From Fen-1308 sp035319185 (GTDB lineage Bacteria > Nitrospirota > Thermodesulfovibrionia > Thermodesulfovibrionales > Dissulfurispiraceae): a DNA stretch of 64,000 bases. Both the position numbers and the translations under genes were made by a program. The notes under the pieces were generated by a model, which saw nothing but the letters and a program-made list of their open reading frames with translations, was not told the DNA's origin and searched no databases. Location of the stretch: assembly GCA_035319185.1 (NCBI GenBank), contig DATHDF010000024.1, positions 29,455 through 93,454 of the forward strand, read 5' to 3'. Position 1 is the first letter of the stretch; every line of letters begins with the position of its first letter. Positions 7,967 to 16,075 of this stretch are shown piece after piece.

Positions 7967-8329
7967 TTATTCGCCTCCTATCATCAGCACCCTGTCGGCA
8001 TCGAAACTGCTGGCCAGGTACCAGTCCATGCTTTTGCGTATCCAGCCATCCATCAGGTCTTCTTTATGAAAGCCCCTGGCTTCTGCGCAGGCTTCGCACG
8101 CACACGCCTTGAAGTTGCCCGTGGCGAAAAGCTCTTCGAGCGTTTTATAAAGGGTCGAATAATCTTTGAAAGCGCGCTGCCCCTTCTTGGAGAGCATGGT
8201 TGCATTTGAAGATACCCAGAAATCGACTTTGTGGCCTTTTTTCACTGCCGCCTCGGATAGTTTGACCGCAAAGTCGAGAGAAAGTGATCCTACAAGACCC
8301 GGAAATACACCCATAGTCAGTTTTCCCAT
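7967..8329 (-). CDS. DsrE/TusD-like sulfurtransferase subunit
   Basis: The 120-residue protein has a DsrE fold (GVFPGLVGSLSLDFAVKLSEAA). It contains C76, C78 and C81 in FKACACEACAEARGF, which aligns with the cysteine followed by an RG turn that carries the persulfide in DsrE/TusD. It is therefore the likely catalytic subunit accepting sulfur from TusA and passing it to DsrC. The gene lies between the dsrH-like gene (9 bp upstream) and the dsrF-like gene (1 bp downstream). Confidence 0.78.
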   Translation of the reverse strand: MGKLTMGVFPGLVGSLSLDFAVKLSEAAVKKGHKVDFWVSSNATMLSKKGQRAFKDYSTLYKTLEELFATGNFKACACEACAEARGFHKEDLMDGWIRKSMDWYLASSFDADRVLMIGGE

Positions 8330-8338
8330 TATATCCTC

Positions 8339-8635
8339 CTATACCCAGATGATCTTTTCGTAGTCGTTGAAAATCAGATCAACCACATCGCCGTATGTAA
8401 CGGCTTTGACATTGCCGGGGAGATTCGCTGCAGTGAATCCCCTGCTTTCAAGGTCTTCGGTAAGAACATAAAAGGTTGCGGTTTTCTTGAGGATAGGGTC
8501 TGTGCTGCCACCGTCTTTGACTGTTGCGCGGTAGATACCGTTGCCGACGAAGATAATGCCGAGTTTGTCTGCGGTCAACCTCTCGACAACGTCAGCGCCG
8601 GTGCGGTAATCGCTCATGAATACACCAAGTTTCAT
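8339..8635 (-). CDS. DsrH/TusB-like subunit, lacks cysteine
   Basis: The 98-residue protein shows DsrH/TusB features: LGIIFVGNGIYRATV, then FYVLTEDLESRGF, then VTYGDVVDLIFNDYEKIIW at the end. It has no cysteine at all, although DsrH of sulfur oxidisers has a conserved one; it may be purely structural or belong to a DsrH-like branch. It is the first gene of the minus-strand operon and has its own promoter. AGGAGGTGTTAG precedes the ATG. Confidence 0.72.
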   Translation of the reverse strand: MKLGVFMSDYRTGADVVERLTADKLGIIFVGNGIYRATVKDGGSTDPILKKTATFYVLTEDLESRGFTAANLPGNVKAVTYGDVVDLIFNDYEKIIWV

Positions 8636-8707
8636 CCTAACACCTCCTGTATTGTTTTGCGAATTTGAAGATGCCGATGTGCCTTATTACGTTTCACAAG
8701 TAACCCG

Positions 8708-8737
8708 TTTATAACAATACTCACTACCGCCTGTCAA
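8708..8737 (-). promoter_or_regulatory. Promoter of the dsrHEF-like/tusA operon
   Basis: On the minus strand a perfect TTGACA (8737-8732) is followed by TTATAA after 17 bp (8714-8709) or TATAAA after 18 bp. It would start transcription near 8700, about 65 bp before the first ATG. The remaining 8740-8868 is very AT-rich, with no clear element for the plus-strand hydrolase gene. Confidence 0.6.
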
Positions 8738-8868
8738 TTAAAATAAAGTTAACAATATATAATATATATTAATGTTCTGATTAGATCAACGTATGGCCCT
8801 GGTAGCAGTTAAGCAAAGAGAAAGGCCTGCGAAACCTGACTTTTCGATAAGTATTCCGCGGAGATCGC

Positions 8869-9750
8869 ATGAAAGACGAAACGTTTTCCTTTAAGGGTGA
8901 CAGGTCGAAACCCCTTATCGTTTTCATTCACGGCATGGGCATGGACGCAAAGATATGGGCCAGACCTGAAGAATCGCGGGTGCTCGGGGGCAAATATCCG
9001 CTGAGTATCCTGCTTGACGGCAAAGAGCTTAATAGTTCTTTCCATGACCTTCGGGACAGGGGATATCCGGTAGTGGCATGGAGTCAGAAGCGGCCTGCAG
9101 GCCCTGTTCACATTGCAGTTGATGAATTGGTGGAAATCGCAAGGCATTACGCATCGCGAAATGACGCCGGTATTATCCTCATCGGCCACAGCAGGGGCGG
9201 GCTTATTGCAAGGTTCTTTCTTCAGAAGCAGAAGATCCCGGTCAAGGCTATTATCACGATCGGGACTCCGCATAAGGGATCATCCATGGCCAAATGGGCT
9301 TCTTTTATTTCGCCGGTAGCCGTTGCCGTCAGAAAGATGCTGGATTTGAAGGACAGGGAAGTGCAGACCGCTACCTACCGAATAATGGCCTTTTTAAGCA
9401 GCGATGGACTCAGAGAGATGCTGCCGGGCTCTGAGCTGATCAAAAGTCTTCTGGCGAGCCCCAGGCTGGCTGTGAGATCAATCTCGATCGGGGGCACTGA
9501 TCCATCTATTGTAAAAATCGGGCAAAGACCGCTTCCATCCATTTTGAGCGAGATTATTCCACCTAAACTGCTTCCGGACGAGCTTAAGGACGGACTTGGC
9601 GATGGTTTTGTATCTGCGGAAAGCTCGGTCTTTCCTGGCGGCGACGAACATCGCGACTTCAATATGAATCACGCAGGATTGATTTTCGACCCGGCTGTTA
9701 GAAATTTTATCCTGAACGAAATCTCATCGATCGATTATGATACAATGTAA
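8869..9750 (+). CDS. Alpha/beta hydrolase, lipase-like
   Basis: The 293-residue protein has the hydrolase core: oxyanion region IVFIHGMGMDAKIW near residue 18, nucleophile elbow ILIGHSRGGLIARFF with the serine near residue 107, and TIGTPHKGSS. The aspartate and histidine of the triad are probably in the last third (DGLGDGFVSAESS and NMNHAGLI). It resembles PGAP1/triacylglycerol-lipase-like esterases. No signal peptide is visible, so it is cytoplasmic. Substrate unknown. kdsD starts 26 bp downstream. Confidence 0.85.
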   Translation: MKDETFSFKGDRSKPLIVFIHGMGMDAKIWARPEESRVLGGKYPLSILLDGKELNSSFHDLRDRGYPVVAWSQKRPAGPVHIAVDELVEIARHYASRNDAGIILIGHSRGGLIARFFLQKQKIPVKAIITIGTPHKGSSMAKWASFISPVAVAVRKMLDLKDREVQTATYRIMAFLSSDGLREMLPGSELIKSLLASPRLAVRSISIGGTDPSIVKIGQRPLPSILSEIIPPKLLPDELKDGLGDGFVSAESSVFPGGDEHRDFNMNHAGLIFDPAVRNFILNEISSIDYDTM

Positions 9751-9776
9751 CGACCAAGAACATATTTGATGAACCT

Positions 9777-10766
9777 ATGACCATGAACGACTGCGGGAAA
9801 GACGACGCGCTAAGCATTGCGAAACGGGTGTTGAGGACCGAGGCGGATGCCGTGCTCGGCCTGATTGACAAGCTGAACGGCGATTTCGAAAAGGCCGTTG
9901 ACATCATCTACCGGGCTAAGGGCCGCGTCGTTGTAACAGGTATGGGTAAATCAGGGCTGGTCGGAAAAAAAATAGCGGCAACATTCGCTTCCACCGGCAC
10001 ACCTGCCTTTTTCCTCCATCCAGCCGAGGCCAGTCACGGCGATCTCGGCATGGTAACTTCCAGAGATGTTATTATTGCCATTTCCAATAGCGGGGAGACT
10101 GACGAAATCACCGATCTAATACCCTTTTTAAAGCGTTTTGACGTTGCGGTCGTGTCATTGACCGGAAATCCCGAATCGACACTTGCAAGGGCAGCCGATG
10201 TCCATCTGGATATTTCAGTCAAGGAAGAGGCCTGTCCGCTTGGCATTACTCCTACAGCCTCCACTACGGCGGCTCTGGCCATGGGTGATGCCATAGCAGT
10301 TGCTCTTTTGGTGAAGAGGGGGTTCAGGCAGGAGGACTTTGCTTCTTTTCATCCCGCCGGGAGCCTGGGAAAGAAACTGTTCATAAGGGTGAAAGACCTC
10401 ATGCACTCAGGAGAGTCGCTGCCTATTATTGCGCCTGCGATATCAGTAATGGAGGCGGTTATTGAGATATCGTCGAAACGACTGGGTATTGCCGTTGTTG
10501 CTGATTCAGACAGAAAGATACTGGGCGTGATTACGGACGGAGATGTGCGCCGCGGTATCCAGAAATGGGGGAAGGAATTCTTCGACATGAAATCGGATGA
10601 GGTAATGTCGCAGAATCCACGTCTGATATCCGGAGAAGAACTGGCGGCCAAGGCGTTATCGCTGATGGAGACATGTTCGATTACTTCGCTGGTCGTCCCG
10701 GATTCGGAAGGCAAGGCAGCCGGAATAATTCATCTGCACGATATTTTGAAAAAGGGTATTGTCTAA
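9777..10766 (+). CDS. kdsD: Arabinose-5-phosphate isomerase
   Basis: The 329-residue enzyme converts ribulose 5-phosphate to arabinose 5-phosphate, the first step to Kdo for lipopolysaccharide. A SIS domain (about 35-170) shows VVVTGMGKSGLVGKKIAATF, PAEASHGDLGM and AISNSGETDE; two CBS domains occupy about 205-329 (ITDGDVRRGI in the first). The start could be the ATG at 9777 or the one at 9783; neither has a good ribosome site. kdsC follows 19 bp later, a common pairing. Confidence 0.94.
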   Translation: MTMNDCGKDDALSIAKRVLRTEADAVLGLIDKLNGDFEKAVDIIYRAKGRVVVTGMGKSGLVGKKIAATFASTGTPAFFLHPAEASHGDLGMVTSRDVIIAISNSGETDEITDLIPFLKRFDVAVVSLTGNPESTLARAADVHLDISVKEEACPLGITPTASTTAALAMGDAIAVALLVKRGFRQEDFASFHPAGSLGKKLFIRVKDLMHSGESLPIIAPAISVMEAVIEISSKRLGIAVVADSDRKILGVITDGDVRRGIQKWGKEFFDMKSDEVMSQNPRLISGEELAAKALSLMETCSITSLVVPDSEGKAAGIIHLHDILKKGIV

Positions 10767-10785
10767 CCGGACCGGGGAAGAATGA

Positions 10786-11346
10786 ATGGGTAATGAAATC
10801 GGCGGGAACAGGACGCGCAGAGCTGAGATCAGTGCTGCTGCTGCCAGGATAAAGCTTTTGATTTTGGATGTCGATGGGGTGCTCACGGACGGCAGCATCG
10901 TCCTTGACAATAACGGCAATGAAATAAAAAGCTTTCATGTCCGGGACGGACACGGCATCAAGATGCTTGGCAAGATCGGCGTGCGGGTAGCGATCATAAC
11001 CGGGCGCTATTCTGAAGTGGTAACCCGCCGGGCTGTCGAGCTGGGTATCGAAGATGTTTTTCAGCGGTGTCATGTCAAGACGGAGGCTTATGAGCAGTTG
11101 TTGGGCAAGTATGGTTTTACGGACAGCGAGACTGCCTATGTCGGCGACGACGTTGTGGATATATCGCTGCTCAAAAGGGTGGGCCTGCCGATAGCGGTGG
11201 CTGACGGTCACGATGAAGCCAGGAAGCACGCCCTCATGATTACCGAAAGGCCGGGGGGCAGGGGCGCTGTCAGGGAGGTGACGGACCTGCTCCTGAAAGC
11301 GTGCGGCAAGTGGGACGAGATAATCGATGAGTACCATAAGGCTTAA
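10786..11346 (+). CDS. kdsC: Kdo-8-phosphate phosphatase (HAD type C0)
   Basis: The 186-residue HAD phosphatase has motif I LILDVDGVLTDG, motif II region VAIITGRYS and motif IV YVGDDVVDI. It removes the phosphate from Kdo-8-phosphate. The N-terminal 20 residues are rich in Arg/Ala and longer than needed. The last 20 bp overlap the pgsA start. It fits the Kdo pair with kdsD and supports an LPS outer membrane. Confidence 0.93.
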   Translation: MGNEIGGNRTRRAEISAAAARIKLLILDVDGVLTDGSIVLDNNGNEIKSFHVRDGHGIKMLGKIGVRVAIITGRYSEVVTRRAVELGIEDVFQRCHVKTEAYEQLLGKYGFTDSETAYVGDDVVDISLLKRVGLPIAVADGHDEARKHALMITERPGGRGAVREVTDLLLKACGKWDEIIDEYHKA

Positions 11347-11863
11347 CGTCCCGACCCTTCTGACGTTCAGCCGCATTATTCTTATCCCTTTTTTTGTGTT
11401 GATTACGCCGGCAAGCCCGATCCTTGGAGTGTCGATTTTCCTGGTTGCGTCGCTTACAGACTTTCTCGACGGTTACCTTGCACGCAGGTCCGGGCAGATA
11501 ACGAAATTCGGCATCATCCTCGACCCAATCGCCGACAAGTTTCTGGTGATATCGGCCCTTATACTTCTTGTCGATATGAGCCGCATCTCCGCCTGGATAG
11601 CCATAGCGATCATCGTCAGAGAATTCCTGGTCACAGCCATAAGGGTTGTTGCGCTCTCGATGAGCATTGTTATACCGGCAGAGACGGGCGGCAAATGGAA
11701 GACCGCCGTCCAGATGACATCGATCGTGCTGCTGCTTTTACCCTATAGCCTGGGGTTTGTGGATTTTTATGACATCGGCCTTGTCCTGATGTACATAGCC
11801 CTCGTACTGGCTATTGTGTCGGGGATCAAATATACAATCTCTTTCTGGAGGCATTTTCAATGA
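11327..11863 (+). CDS. pgsA: CDP-diacylglycerol-glycerol-3-phosphate 3-phosphatidyltransferase
   Basis: This 178-residue membrane enzyme makes phosphatidylglycerol phosphate. The CDP-alcohol phosphotransferase motif is complete: DGYLARRSGQITKFG then LDPIADK, giving DG-x2-AR-x8-G-x3-D-x3-D. About five hydrophobic helices are visible. The start ATG at 11327 lies inside kdsC, and the stop overlaps the plsY ATG by 4 bp (ATGA). Confidence 0.92.
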   Translation: MSTIRLNVPTLLTFSRIILIPFFVLITPASPILGVSIFLVASLTDFLDGYLARRSGQITKFGIILDPIADKFLVISALILLVDMSRISAWIAIAIIVREFLVTAIRVVALSMSIVIPAETGGKWKTAVQMTSIVLLLLPYSLGFVDFYDIGLVLMYIALVLAIVSGIKYTISFWRHFQ

Positions 11864-12507
11864 CGGCAGCGTTGTTTGCTGCGGCTTTCCTGTTCGGATC
11901 GATACCGACAGGTCTGCTGATAGCCCGATTAAAGGGTGTTGACCTGAGGAAGGTCGGGAGCGGAAACATTGGCGCTACAAACGTGCTGCGCGCAATGGGC
12001 AAAGGCCCGGCTCTTGCAACTCTTGCGGGTGACATGCTCAAGGGCTTGCTTCCTGTTATGGCTGTCAGATTTCTTCTCACCGATATGGGCATCCGGTTTT
12101 CAGAGCAATATTTCTCTCTCCCATTTCAGATCACAAATGCGCATGTGGCCCTGGAGGGGGCCGTCGGCATAGCGGCTATCTTAGGGCACAACTTCTCGGT
12201 CTTCCTCAAGTTCAAAGGCGGAAAAGGAGTGGCAACAAGCCTCGGCGTTGCGCTTGCACTATCTCCGCACGCGGCGCTCATGGCAGCGACGATATGGCTC
12301 TTCACCTTCCGGCTTTCGGGCTATTCATCGCTTGGCGGACTGCTTGCCTTCGCATCATTCCCGCTCTGTATATATATCATTGATTACTCGCCTGATAAGA
12401 TAGGCATAGCGGTCGTCATGGCGGCGCTTATCTTTATTACTCATCGCGGAAATATCAAAAGGCTGTTGACCGGCACAGAAAACAGGATCCTGAGGAAGGG
12501 TAAATGA
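11860..12507 (+). CDS. plsY: Glycerol-3-phosphate acyltransferase PlsY
   Basis: The 215-residue polytopic protein transfers acyl from acyl-phosphate to glycerol 3-phosphate, the first step of phospholipid synthesis. Family motifs are present: FGSIPTGLLIARL, GSGNIGATNVLRAMGKGP and HNFSVFLKFKGGKGVAT. ATGA overlaps join it to pgsA before and queC after, which indicates one transcript. Confidence 0.94.
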   Translation: MTAALFAAAFLFGSIPTGLLIARLKGVDLRKVGSGNIGATNVLRAMGKGPALATLAGDMLKGLLPVMAVRFLLTDMGIRFSEQYFSLPFQITNAHVALEGAVGIAAILGHNFSVFLKFKGGKGVATSLGVALALSPHAALMAATIWLFTFRLSGYSSLGGLLAFASFPLCIYIIDYSPDKIGIAVVMAALIFITHRGNIKRLLTGTENRILRKGK

Positions 12508-13220
12508 AGCGTGCGGTTGTTCTTCTGAGCGGCGGGGTCGATTCTTCGACGTCATTGGCGATAGCCAAAGCAGAGGGGCATGAATTATATGCCATCAGCT
12601 TCGATTACGGACAGCGCCACAGGATCGAGCTCGAATCGGCCGGCAGGGTCGCGTCAAGCCTGGGCGTAACAAGACATTTGGTGACACGGTTTGATATGAG
12701 GGCCATAGGAGGGTCGGCGCTGACGGACAATATAGACGTGCCGAAAAGTCAGGAGTCAGGAGTCAGAAGCCGGAAGTCAGAAGAAAAGCAGGAAGTAATC
12801 CCAGTTACGTATGTCCCGGCCCGCAATACCATATTTCTTTCTTTTGCGCTGGCTTGGGCCGAGGTGCTGAGGGCCCAGGACATATTTATTGGTGCAAATG
12901 CGGTAGATTATAGCGGCTATCCTGACTGCAGGCCGGAATATCTCAAGGCCTTCGAGACTATGGCAAATCTGGCAACTAAGATAGCTGTCGAGGGGGCTAT
13001 CAGATTTTCCATTCGTGCACCCTTGCTCTCGTTGACAAAGTCGGAGATAATTAAGAAAGGTGCGGCTCTGGGACTCGACTATTCGTTGACCTGGAGCTGT
13101 TATGACCCGCAGCCCTCAGGCATGGGCCGGATCGGCTATAAAGCCTGCGGAAGATGCGACAGCTGTCTTTTCAGAAAGAAAGGGTTTGACGAGGCCGGCA
13201 TAGCAGACCCGGCATTCTGA
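12504..13220 (+). CDS. queC: 7-cyano-7-deazaguanine synthase QueC
   Basis: The 238-residue PP-loop enzyme converts CDG to preQ0 in queuosine synthesis. Visible: VVLLSGGVDSSTSLAIA near residue 4, the zinc-site cysteines in WSCYDP and YKACGRCDSCLFRK, and FDYGQRHRIEL. About 14-17 residues around position 81-95 (KSQESGVRSRKSEEKQ) have no counterpart in normal QueC and are encoded by a degenerate repeat. They fall between FDM/ALTDN and VIPVTYVPARN, an exposed loop, so the enzyme should still work. It overlaps plsY by 4 bp. Confidence 0.94.
   Translation: MKRAVVLLSGGVDSSTSLAIAKAEGHELYAISFDYGQRHRIELESAGRVASSLGVTRHLVTRFDMRAIGGSALTDNIDVPKSQESGVRSRKSEEKQEVIPVTYVPARNTIFLSFALAWAEVLRAQDIFIGANAVDYSGYPDCRPEYLKAFETMANLATKIAVEGAIRFSIRAPLLSLTKSEIIKKGAALGLDYSLTWSCYDPQPSGMGRIGYKACGRCDSCLFRKKGFDEAGIADPAF
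12747..12788 (+). repeat. Degenerate AGTCAGGAGTCAG-type repeat inside queC
   Basis: Units AGTCAGG, AGTCAGG, AGTCAGA and AGTCAGA recur with a 7-base rhythm and encode Ser/Glu/Gln/Arg-rich SQESGVRSRKSE. The composition differs from the flanking queC codons, and the insert keeps the frame. From memory, similar SQESGVRSQ-type stretches turn up in many unrelated proteins of environmental genomes. Confidence 0.7.
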
Positions 13221-13247
13221 GGTCGGGACGAAAGCTGGAATAATGAC

Positions 13248-14303
13248 ATGAAAGCGATTTTTCTGTCTTCGAATTCCGACTCGGTCGGAAAGACCATGAT
13301 AACACTGGGCCTGGTCATGAAGCTTAAGGAGATCGGGTTCAGGGTAAGTTATGTGAAGCCGCTTGGAAGGAAGCCAATCCGCCTGGATTATGGGATTTAC
13401 GATGAAGACGCTCTTTTTATAAACGAAGTGCTTGAACTCAAGGAGCCGTTGGACGAGGCTTCCCCTTTTGTTGTCGACAGTTATGCAGATAATAAGCGCT
13501 CAAGCAATACCGTCAAGTCAGTGCGCAGGCAGGTGCTGGATGCATGTCAGTCATTCGGGAATAAGGACTTTTTGCTGATCGGCGGAGGCGTAGATGTTTT
13601 CGATGGTGCGGCTTTTGACATAGGTATTCTGGATCTCCTGGAAGATTTGGATGCCAGGGCCATTATTATAGACAAATGGCATGGCTTTACAACTGCAGAT
13701 ACGATTTTGGGCGCGGCGCGTCTGTATAGGGGCCGATGCGCGGGCTGTGTAATAAACAAAGTTCCGAAGAATATGGCGCCGCATATCAGGAAGTCTGTCA
13801 AGCCTTTCATTGAAAGGAGGGGGGTCAATGTACTCGGCATAGTCCCAGTGGATAAACAGCTTGAAGCCCTGACAGTGCGCCAGCTTGCAGAGGAACTCGA
13901 TGGAGTGATCGTCTGCTGTGAAAGGAACCTGGACCAGCATATTCATAATTATCTTATCGGAGCGATGGACCCTGAAAACGCGCAGAAATATTTCAGACGC
14001 ATAGACGACAAAGCTGTAATAACAGGGGCGCACAATGCCGAAATCCAGATTGCGGCAATGGACGCATCTGCAAAATGTATCATTATCACCGGCGGGTTGA
14101 GGACAAGCGACAGGATAATCGGCCAGGCCATTTCCAGAGGAGTGCCCATTATATCTGTATCAGATGATACTTTTACTACGGTGGAAAAAATCGAATCATC
14201 TCTCGGCAGACTGACCATACGGGAAGGGGATAAGGTTGCGCGGGCAAGGGATATTGTGGACAAAGAGTTCGATATCAACGCCATGCTCGCAGCTTTCTCT
14301 TGA
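13248..14303 (+). CDS. BioD-like ATPase with DRTGG domain
   Basis: The 351-residue protein has an N-terminal dethiobiotin-synthetase-like P-loop domain (residues 1-210, loop SSNSDSVGKTMITLGL) and a C-terminal DRTGG domain (about 215-335; here the sequence around IIITGGLRTSDRIIG is conserved). This is the N-terminal architecture of COG0857 phosphotransacetylases without the acetyltransferase domain. Stand-alone forms are thought to be regulatory, but their role is not established. It begins 27 bp after queC and may be the last gene of that run. Confidence 0.75.
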   Translation: MKAIFLSSNSDSVGKTMITLGLVMKLKEIGFRVSYVKPLGRKPIRLDYGIYDEDALFINEVLELKEPLDEASPFVVDSYADNKRSSNTVKSVRRQVLDACQSFGNKDFLLIGGGVDVFDGAAFDIGILDLLEDLDARAIIIDKWHGFTTADTILGAARLYRGRCAGCVINKVPKNMAPHIRKSVKPFIERRGVNVLGIVPVDKQLEALTVRQLAEELDGVIVCCERNLDQHIHNYLIGAMDPENAQKYFRRIDDKAVITGAHNAEIQIAAMDASAKCIIITGGLRTSDRIIGQAISRGVPIISVSDDTFTTVEKIESSLGRLTIREGDKVARARDIVDKEFDINAMLAAFS

Positions 14304-14372
14304 TCCGCAGAGCTGTATGTTCTGCAGTTCAGGCAAATATAAGTAGTAAAATTATGTCGTTATCAGGCAATT

Positions 14373-14411
14373 GCAGGTTGGTTTGAATGCAACCTGCCAA
14401 TGCGCTATAAT
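14373..14411 (+). promoter_or_regulatory. Promoter with overlapping 8 bp inverted repeat
   Basis: TTGAAT (14383-14388), a 17 bp spacer and TATAAT (14406-14411) form a strong promoter; transcription would start near 14418. The inverted repeat GCAGGTTG (14373-14380) / CAACCTGC (14390-14397) brackets the -35 box, in the position of an operator. The likely target is the response-regulator gene, possibly autoregulated. Confidence 0.65.
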
Positions 14412-14455
14412 TTACGCACCGCTGAAATGATTACTGCCCATTCGGAGACAAGCAG

Positions 14456-15085
14456 ATGATAAGGGTCCTTATCGCCGACGATCACAATATCGTCAGGAAA
14501 GGGATGAAGCAGATCCTTTCTCGGGTTTCCGACATCGAAGTGGTTGCTGAAGCCGCAACCGGTCAGGAAGCCCTCGAAAAGATTTGGGCCAATAACTATG
14601 ATGTTGTGATTCTGGATATCTCTCTGCCTGGGCGCAACGGGCTGGAGATACTCAAGCAGATAAAGAGCCAGAGGCCGAAGCTGCCTGTATTGATCCTCAG
14701 CATGTTTCCTGAAGAACAATACGCGGTACGGGTATTCAGGGCCGGCGCATCCGGATATCTTACAAAAGAGAGCAGCAAAAGCGAACTTGTCGAGGCGATT
14801 AGACGTATATCCGACGGAAAGAAGTATGTTACTCCCTCGCTGGCCGAGAAGCTTGCTGCCGAGTTTGAGCCGGCTGCAGACAGGCCGTTGCACGAAAAGC
14901 TTTCCGACCGTGAGTATCACATCCTCTGTCTTATTGCAAAAGGCAAGAGCAGCTATGAGATCGCAGAAGAGCTGTCACTCAGTATAAAGACCGTCAGCAG
15001 CCATCGCTCGCGCATCCTCGAAAAGATGTTGATGAAGTCCAATTCCGAGCTGACCCATTACGCAGTCCAGAACGGTCTTGTCTGA
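14456..15085 (+). CDS. NarL/FixJ-type response regulator
   Basis: The 209-residue protein has a receiver domain (1-120) with acidic pocket ADDHN, phosphoacceptor in VVILDISLPGRNG (near D54) and K in YLTKESS. A LuxR-type HTH follows (about 145-205: LSDREYHILCLIAKG, YEIAEELSLSIKTVSSHRSRI). No kinase is adjacent, so it is an orphan regulator. It has its own promoter with an inverted repeat. The next gene encodes a His/Met-rich exported protein, but co-regulation is only suggested by location. Confidence 0.93.
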   Translation: MIRVLIADDHNIVRKGMKQILSRVSDIEVVAEAATGQEALEKIWANNYDVVILDISLPGRNGLEILKQIKSQRPKLPVLILSMFPEEQYAVRVFRAGASGYLTKESSKSELVEAIRRISDGKKYVTPSLAEKLAAEFEPAADRPLHEKLSDREYHILCLIAKGKSSYEIAEELSLSIKTVSSHRSRILEKMLMKSNSELTHYAVQNGLV

Positions 15086-15190
15086 CAATCATCTCTCGCA
15101 GTTCTGCATAGGGTTCCGATGAAATTATACATAGGCCTCGCGGCTGAATTCGGCTATACTGTCAATATTAAGCGATGGGGAGGAAAATTG

Positions 15191-16069
15191 ATGGTATCTA
15201 ATATTGTTAGAGTTGTCCTTGTTGTTCTGTCGGTTATCACGGCAGGTCTTGCCGCGGTGGGTATCTGTTGCGCACATGAAGGCACGCGCGAAATGGCTAT
15301 GGAGCAGCAGGAAGGTCCGGTAGTAGTCCTGCGTACCGATCCGGCCATCATCAATACCGGTGTGGAAGAAACCCTGACCATTGCGCTGTCCGATTCTGCG
15401 GGGAATCCGCTGCGCGGACTGTCAGTTATTCATGACCGTATTATGCATGTGATCATCGCAAGCCAGGACTTTACCGTATTTTCTCACATACATCCGGAGG
15501 ACTTCGGGCCTATTACGGAGTCCATGCGTGAATCGGCGAAATATCCGGTGCATTACAGTTTTCCAAAGGCAGGCAGCTATATCATCGGGGTAGATTTTGC
15601 AGTTAAGGATAAGGCTTACTCCAGGCATTTTACGGTCGATGTCTCCGGCGGCAAGCCAATGGGCGAGGCGACTGTCGACCTGGCCCGAAAGAAAAAGTTT
15701 GGAGATTACGAGGTCACTCTGATGTCCTCGCCTGAATCTATCACTGCAGGGAAAGAGGTCACGCTCTCTTACAGTTTTAGCAAGGATGGGGCTCCGGTCA
15801 CGGACCTGGAACCTTATCTCTCGGCATATATGCATGCTGCCGTCATGTCTCAGAACTTTCAATATTTCATGCATGAGCACGGAATGGCGCCCGGCATGGC
15901 TGAACATGCGCACCATATGATGATGCACTCTATGGCCGTCCCGAAAAAATTCGGTCCTGTTGTCGATCTTAGTATTACATTTCCTTCAAAGGGCATCTAC
16001 CAGGTCTTTGGAGAGGTGAAGCATAAAGGAAAGGTGATTTTGACCAGTTTCATGGTTGAAGTGAAATAG
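15191..16069 (+). CDS. Exported His/Met-rich protein with two YtkA-like domains
   Basis: The ATG at 15191 follows GGGGAGG, and a signal peptide is visible (residues 1-35, with a Cys pair and AHEG after the hydrophobic run). The remaining 292-residue protein has two similar Ig-like halves. The first contains MHVIIASQDFTVFSHIHPED, the second YMHAAVMSQNFQYFMHEHG, then a loop with many His and Met (MAEHAHHMMMHSM). Such halves resemble YtkA-like domains found near metal-handling genes. Binding of copper or another metal is inference. An upstream in-frame start at 15119 lacks a ribosome site and would bury the signal. Confidence 0.65.
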   Translation: MVSNIVRVVLVVLSVITAGLAAVGICCAHEGTREMAMEQQEGPVVVLRTDPAIINTGVEETLTIALSDSAGNPLRGLSVIHDRIMHVIIASQDFTVFSHIHPEDFGPITESMRESAKYPVHYSFPKAGSYIIGVDFAVKDKAYSRHFTVDVSGGKPMGEATVDLARKKKFGDYEVTLMSSPESITAGKEVTLSYSFSKDGAPVTDLEPYLSAYMHAAVMSQNFQYFMHEHGMAPGMAEHAHHMMMHSMAVPKKFGPVVDLSITFPSKGIYQVFGEVKHKGKVILTSFMVEVK

Positions 16070-16075
16070 GTGCAG

